A DNA stretch of 64,000 bases from Gnetum montanum (Eukaryota > Streptophyta > Gnetopsida > Gnetales > Gnetaceae), in the NCBI GenBank assembly GCA_015680685.1, contig MNCI01014254.1, positions 163,080 to 227,079 of the forward strand, in the 5' to 3' direction. The position numbers and the translations under genes are program-made. The notes beneath the pieces are model-generated. The model was not told where the DNA came from. It ran no database searches and saw only the letters and a list, made by a program, of their open reading frames with translations. Of the stretch, positions 59,191 to 64,000 are shown one piece after another (position 1 is the first letter of the stretch; each line of letters starts with the position of its first letter).

Positions 59191-60188
59191 TGTTGAACTT
59201 AAAAGTTGGGGGGGGAGACGAATAAGTTCTCCAAATTAAAAATTCATTGAGATAGAACACACATACCAAATTTATCATGGTTACCCAACTTGGGTAGTCC
59301 ATACTTGAAGGGTAGTTCGCAAGCACACCTCTAGACTTTATTACTCTCAAATGTGATTTGAAGGGTACTGCACCTTGTACCAAATCTAGGCTCTACTCCA
59401 AAGTTATTTGATGCTATGAATCCACTCAACCCTACAAGGTCCCAACAAGCTTAAAATGTGGTTTCTAGGGTCCCAAAACTTTCAGATCTTGAGCTTTACT
59501 TCAAAGTGTTGTGACACTACACCAACACTCAATCTCGTTGGATACTAACAAGCTCAAGCAAGATGCCTTCCTACAAGAAGAACATCAACCTTGTAGGGCA
59601 ATAAAAGAGAACAACAATCATAAGGAAAGTGTGCAACTAAGTTTGCCAATCCTTGTACTTTGAGGCACAACTCACTTTGACCAATTATAATAGAAAAAGA
59701 TTCTACAATGAGGAATAACATTAATTATAATGATTGTGCGATGATTACAATTGATAGTACAAAAATTTTGCAGATTTCCAAATGAGAATGAAGTCTTCTT
59801 ATAGATAATTTGTTTCTAAAATCACCTTGGAATTTTTGCAATGGATAACTAATGGTCATTGAAGAAATCTTCCCTGAGACTAAGACATATTTTTGTAATG
59901 GACCTTCATTTTGGTAAGATGGCTTCTCATGAAAGATGTCTTTTTTTCCAAAAAGATGTCTACTATTTTCCAAATATATCTTCTCCCATGCTATTGTTAA
60001 TTCTACCAAGATGTCTACTATTTCTTAGATACATCTTTCTTCAACTCCCTTTACAATTTGAAATCTTCATTCCTTATCCATGTTCTTGAATTTCCACATA
60101 CCTTCTTGTCTCAATCCAAGTTCTTTCCCTACAAACACAATAACCACATAAATAAAAAAACATCCTTGTACTCCATTTTTCTTAATGT
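59191..60188 (-). mobile_element. 5' LTR of the copia element, upper end truncated
   Basis: In + reading it begins TGTTGAACTT. Similarity with the other LTR ends at CTTAATGT (60188), about 25 bp short of the expected CAACA terminus; gypsy RT sequence follows at once. Confidence 0.85.
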
Positions 60189-60573
60189 ACTCCTTTTTTA
60201 GCATATGCATCAAAGGTTTGGTAATTTTGGTAAACCCAGGGATGAACTTTTTCACAAAGTTTATCTTCCCAAAGAAAGATCTAAGAGATTTCTTACTTGT
60301 GGGATGCTCAATATTCTGGACTGCTTGAATTCAGGAATTGTCTATGGCAATTCCTTCTTGACATATCACGTGGCCTAATAAACTTCCAGATTTAACCCCG
60401 AAGATACACTTCTTAGGATTTAATGAAATACCAAACTCACGACATCTATCGTAAACTTGCTGGAGATGATTAATATGATCTTCTTTTTTCTTTAAAAATA
60501 TTGTAATATCATCCAAATAAACCATCACGAATTTGTCTAATAAATCCTTGAATGCTAAATCCATTGCTCTTTA
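60189..60573 (-). pseudogene. Reverse transcriptase second half of the well-preserved gypsy element
   Basis: Continues the RT frame after the stop at 60571: DLAFKDLLDKFVMVYLDDIT (YXDD kept, about 60510-60522), NPKKCIFGVKSGSLLGHV, a TGA at 60331-60333, then SLRSFFGKINFVKKFIPGF and KPLMHMLKK. It breaks at 60188 against the copia LTR, so RNase H and integrase are missing. Confidence 0.88.
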
Positions 60574-61701
60574 AAAAGTAGCTTCAGCATTTGACAATCC
60601 GAATAGCATTCTTTGGTAGGCAAAAGTTCCCCATTTGGTGATAAATGATGTTTTGTATCTATCATTCTTATCTACCATGATTTGATTATAACCTGAGAAA
60701 CCATCTAATAAAGAATATGTTTGACAACTTGAGACTTTAATCAACATCTCATCAATTCTTAGAAGTGGATACTTATCCTTTCTTGAAGCATCATTTAGAT
60801 TTCTAAAGTCTACACAAAGCCTTATATCACCGTTTTTCTTTCTTACTGGAACAAGGTTAGCAAGCCATGTAGAATATTGTACTAGATATATGATTCGTGC
60901 TTGTAACAACTTCTTGATTTCGACTTCCATAGCTGGTTCAAATGATGGATTAAATTTCCTTTGTTTTTGCTTGACAGTTTTGCAACCTTCAATTAAAGGA
61001 ATCTTCTGTGTCATCATATCTTGCCTAAAAGCTTTAAGATCATCAGAGGACCAAGCAAAATTGTCCAAATTATTTCTTAGACATGTTAACAGGTTTTGCT
61101 TGAAATTTGAATCTCCTTCCTTCGTAACATTTAACATCTTCAGCATCTTGTCTAATCCAAAATTCACTGCATCGAAAGCTTGACTATCTGAGTTTTGTAT
61201 ATCCTTTCCAGTAAGTAAATTTTTCTTAAACTCATGCTCTAAGTCAATCATTTTTTTTGGAATAAAATTAGCTTTGTAATTTGATGATGTTTCAAGTATC
61301 ACTTGATCCTCAAATTCTTGTTTATTTTTCATAAATCTTAGTACTTGATCATCGTCTTCAAATACTTGTAAATATCTTATATTATCTGGTACTGATGGCT
61401 GATGTTCTTCTTCAATCATGATATCTTTGTAATTCTCTAATAATTGCATATCCAATGTTGAAGCTGCCTTTGCCATATCATCTACTATAAGATTCTCTGC
61501 TCTTCTTATATGCTCTATTTGGCAATGTTGAAACTGATCTAACATCTTACAAGAAAGTTGCTTATAAGGTCTCAAGAATAAAATCTTTACGACACATTTA
61601 CATTTTACTTGTTCACAGACTAATCTTGAGTCTCCCTTTATAGTGATTTTTTTGATCTTTTTGTCTAGAGCTATTCTCATACCAATACATAAAGCTTCAT
61701 A
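60571..61701 (-). pseudogene. RNase H (second part) and RT first half of the well-preserved gypsy element
   Basis: A 369-codon open stretch. Its first 80 codons complete an RNase H: YEALCIGMRIAL, ITIKGDSRLVCEQV (second catalytic Asp) and ENLIVDDMAKAAS (third). A linker follows with NLDNFAWSSDDLKAF. RT then begins: IIYLVQYSTWLANLVPVRKK, GDIRLCVDFRNLNDASRKDK, LLDGFSGYNQIMVDKN and GTFAYQRMLFGLSNAEATF, ending in a TAA where the conserved Gln of F-Q-R-A-M is expected (CAA to TAA). The domain order RNase H before RT differs from Tat-like element 2, where the extra RNase H follows RT. The ATG at 61680 is only the first Met after a stop; the real frame comes from upstream. Confidence 0.9.
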
Positions 61702-63030
61702 CTAAGCCTTGTTGTTAGTATAAGGAAAAGATAGATGAACTGCCTTGAGAATTTCGGGTGAATCATTCTTGAATATAACTATTCCAACTCCTGCACCTTT
61801 TGAATTGCATGAACCATCAAAGTATAACTCCCATTTATCTTCTTGCTTTGATTGTTCTTTTTCAGGACTATAACTTTCTTGGAGTGTACAAATTTTGTTT
61901 TCAACACCTCCTTTTTCAGCCATTTTACTTCTTCCATTTGAAGTAATATTATCTATCATCAAAGGTTCGCTATAGATGTAGATTTGATTTGGTTCTCCTT
62001 TCCAAGGTAACCACATGTGAGAATAATCTGTTGATATGTAACCTGAGAAATTCTTACTCCAACTTCTACTCAATAAGAGACTATGTGAATCTGGTATATC
62101 TGCCACTTGAATAGTTACTTTACTTCTAATGCGAGGTTCAGAAGCAATTTCCAATAGAACACTTGGTAATTGACCCACAATCTTCACTCTACTTTTATCC
62201 ACTTGAACAATCTTTCTATTTGATTTTTCAGGGATTAAACCATGTTTCTTACATATAGACAATCGTATTATAGTAGACGTAGCTCTGGAATCAACCAAAA
62301 AATTATGTAAGAATTTATCCTTTAATTTCATTGTCAAAAGGAAAGGAGGAGCTTCCTTATCATAGGAAGTCCTTAACTTTTTATCATTGTTAGACACATA
62401 ACTTAACTCTGATTCTCTTACTCTCCTTTTACCTTTAATAAATTCTAAAGCCTTTCTTTGCTGATCTCCTATTTGAAGCAACTGATAGAGGCTAATATTA
62501 GCTTTGACATGTTTAAGGTATTCTATCAAATCATATTCTCCATCACCAATGAAGCTTGATCTCTTTATCCATTTATTGAAAGACTGATTTGGAGTGCTTT
62601 GCTCCACTTGATTGTCTTTACCTTTATTCTTATCCTTTCTACTTGGCTCAAAAGCTCTTCTCTTAGTAGATGGATCAGTAATAACATTTGGGGGTCTAGA
62701 AGTAGTTAGTCTTTCCTTAGATCGAAGACTATATCCATTTTCCTCATTGTTATTGCATTCTTCATCTGAAGATATATCTTCTTCAGAACTTGATAGAGAA
62801 GAAGTATCACTAGATCCATTGCTTGAAGATTTACTCGCATAGTGATCACTAGATAACTCATTATCAGATTCAATATTAAGAAAGTTGGACATAATAAGAT
62901 CACTTTCATCCTCATCTTCTACTAACTTAGTGTCTTGATGTTTATGCTTTCTACTTTTCCTTTCTTCCTTGATATTTATTCTTGCCAACGCTTTTTCAAG
63001 CTTCACTATTTTGCTAGACATATCTCTCAT
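61702..63030 (-). pseudogene. Gag end, protease and RNase H start of the well-preserved gypsy element
   Basis: A 442-codon open stretch of the polyprotein. It has a coiled-coil-like start (MSSKIVKLEKALARINIKEE), a Ser/Asp/Glu-rich linker, IGDGEYDLIEYLKHVKANIS (pre-protease region), and retropepsin. In the protease the active site reads LVDSRATS (DSG to DSR, a GGA-to-AGA change) and the second motif reads LLLSRSW (LLLGRSW expected), so it is inactive. The frame ends with the first RNase H strand, ELYFDGSCNSKGAGVGIVIF, and FPYTNNKA followed by TAG at 61704-61702. That stop replaces the codon for the catalytic Glu (GAG to TAG), and the frame continues beyond it. Confidence 0.9.
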
Positions 63031-63075
63031 TAATTGTCCATTTTCAGATCCTACTCTTTCATGTTCTGGCTCTTT

Positions 63076-63186
63076 CTAAACATGAGATGGACCTGGTAAA
63101 GCTTTAAATTGAGCTAAATCTTGCATAGGGATCATAAATCTTTCTTCTCTTTTTTGAATCGCAATATTTTCTTCAGGATTATACTA
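63076..63186 (-). pseudogene. Gag segment between two in-frame stops
   Basis: Between TAG at 63186-63184 and TAG at 63078-63076 the same frame reads NPEENIAIQKREERFMIPMQ and KALPGPSHV. It joins the capsid part to the linker; no base is missing or added. After the second stop the frame reads on through KEPEHERVGSENGQLM into 63030. Confidence 0.8.
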
Positions 63187-63966
63187 TTTTTCTAACTGTA
63201 TAGCTTCACTAAAATAGTTGTTTAGTGTAGTTAAGTTTGGAGTTCTCCTTAACCAAATTGAAATGTTGGGGTTGACAGCCTTAAGGTAAGTTTCCTTAAG
63301 CATTTCTTCTGATGGCCTATATTGCCTTTGAAAGAGTCCACAAATTCGTTGAAACTTAATGTTGAAATCTCTAATTGACTCTTTAACTCCTTGCTTAGCT
63401 TGTATCAGCCCACAGTATAATTGTTGTTGATCTAATTGATTACCAAACTGGGCCAAGAAAAGATTCTTCATATCATCCCAACTTGTAATACTATTACTTG
63501 GTAAGTTTGAATACCAAATCTGAGCCATATCCTTTAGATTTGATACAAACAACCTACAAGCTTGATCTTCATGTTGAATATTTGCATGAGCTAAAGCTAA
63601 CTCAAACATGTGAATATATTCTTCAGCTAAATAAGCTTTTCCAGGAATGAAAGGCTCAGGCAAATATTTGTAAACTACCTTAGGAATATCATTGTAATTT
63701 TGAAATCCTAATGGTGTAACTCCTTGCCAAGGATTTGCCATCCTATTCCTTTGAAATGTTGAACTCTTAGACTTTCTAGATCTTCTCTTACAAATTGACA
63801 AACCAAAGATAATGGGTGATCTTCTTGATCTTCTAGTTTTCACTCCACTACTTGTTCCCAATTCAAAAACTTTCGTTGGTTCTTCTTCTGATGAAGAATT
63901 AGTCTTAGAATCTAGAATATCTTTTGAAATTTTTAAACATTCCAAGCTATCAATCTTCTTGCTCAT
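63184..63966 (-). pseudogene. Gag capsid region of the well-preserved gypsy element
   Basis: A 260-codon frame. The ATG at 63966 is supported by an in-frame TAA 27 bp upstream. N-terminal basic and Ser-rich part (SSGVKTRRSRRSPII), then MANPWQGVTPLGFQNYNDIP, PEPFIPGKAYLAEEYIHMFE, ACRLFVSNLKDMAQIWYSNL, SITSWDDMKNLFLAQFGNQL and ESIRDFNIKFQRICG, which is a full Retrotrans_gag capsid domain. The product would form the particle. All stops from here to 60331 are in one frame. The element's leader and LTR lie beyond the window edge at 64000. Confidence 0.92.
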
Positions 63967-64000
63967 GAACTGAAAATAGTATCTAATTTCTTAAGCCTTT

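Larger units (their letters stand above)
55170..60188 (-). mobile_element. Ty1/copia element lacking pol
   Basis: Two LTRs in direct orientation, a tRNA-Met primer site next to the upper LTR and a polypurine tract next to the lower LTR give a - strand element of about 5 kb. The internal 2.9 kb holds a decayed gag, but no integrase, RT or RNase H, so it is a deletion derivative or non-autonomous type. The lower end cuts the antisense gene copy iii. The upper LTR stops abruptly against gypsy RT sequence, so one end is truncated and no target duplication can be shown. One ambiguous base at 57026. Confidence 0.85.

Noticed and set aside
62612-62842. 76-codon + strand frame
   Set aside because: It is the antisense shadow of the Ser/Asp/Glu-rich gag linker.

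Overview
The window looks like a piece of a large, AT-rich, repeat-filled plant nuclear genome. I found no intact cellular gene, no rRNA or tRNA, no CRISPR array and no bacterial or phage feature. Nearly everything recognisable is decayed LTR-retrotransposon sequence: Ty3/gypsy (mostly of the Tat type, plus one with a different pol) and Ty1/copia. A gymnosperm or other large-genome plant is my guess from the depth of nesting and decay; the sequence does not prove it. Stop codons inside old coding regions are mostly explained by C-to-T or G-to-A changes, as expected for methylated, silenced DNA.

Layout: 1-2170 is a + strand gypsy RNase H/integrase remnant, whose 3' end may reach about 6812. 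A solo LTR (2274-4876, 5-bp duplication ctaac, one assembly gap) lies inside it. 4882-14800 is mostly non-coding, with low-complexity and tandem repeats (12.2-13.2 kb), dyad-rich repeats (9.5-10.2 kb) and one unrecognised coding-like fragment (10.48-11.02 kb, - strand). 14822-21240 is a - strand Tat-type gag and protease, split inside the protease by a second solo LTR of the same family (15016-17997, duplication gatag). From about 21.6 to 27.1 kb there are two LTR-like repeats (A and B) with a + strand, spliced, coding-like segment between them.

A nest of insertions follows. A - strand gypsy element (27155 to about 41815) is inserted in repeat B. Its 5' LTR was then hit by a + strand LTR element (35660-41249) that carries, instead of recognisable gag-pol, an intronless decayed copy of a CCR4-type deadenylase (39114-40234). 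Repeat B resumes at about 41820, followed by another exon of the antisense gene family, repeat C (43.65-44.98 kb), and a - strand Tat pol with RT, RNase H, a second archaeal-type RNase H and integrase (48540-45230). A tandem array with a period near 190 bp and a conserved dyad in each unit fills 49363-51530. A third copy of the antisense spliced gene follows (51840-55169), cut by a - strand Ty1/copia element without pol (55170-60188). The window ends in the best preserved element, a - strand gypsy gag-protease-RNase H-RT reading frame (63966-60190) broken by five in-frame stops and no frameshift.

The three most interesting points are the host deadenylase captured by an LTR element; the repeated antisense gene with conserved GT-AG introns, which in each copy lies next to an LTR-like dyad-rich repeat; and the dyad-bearing tandem array.
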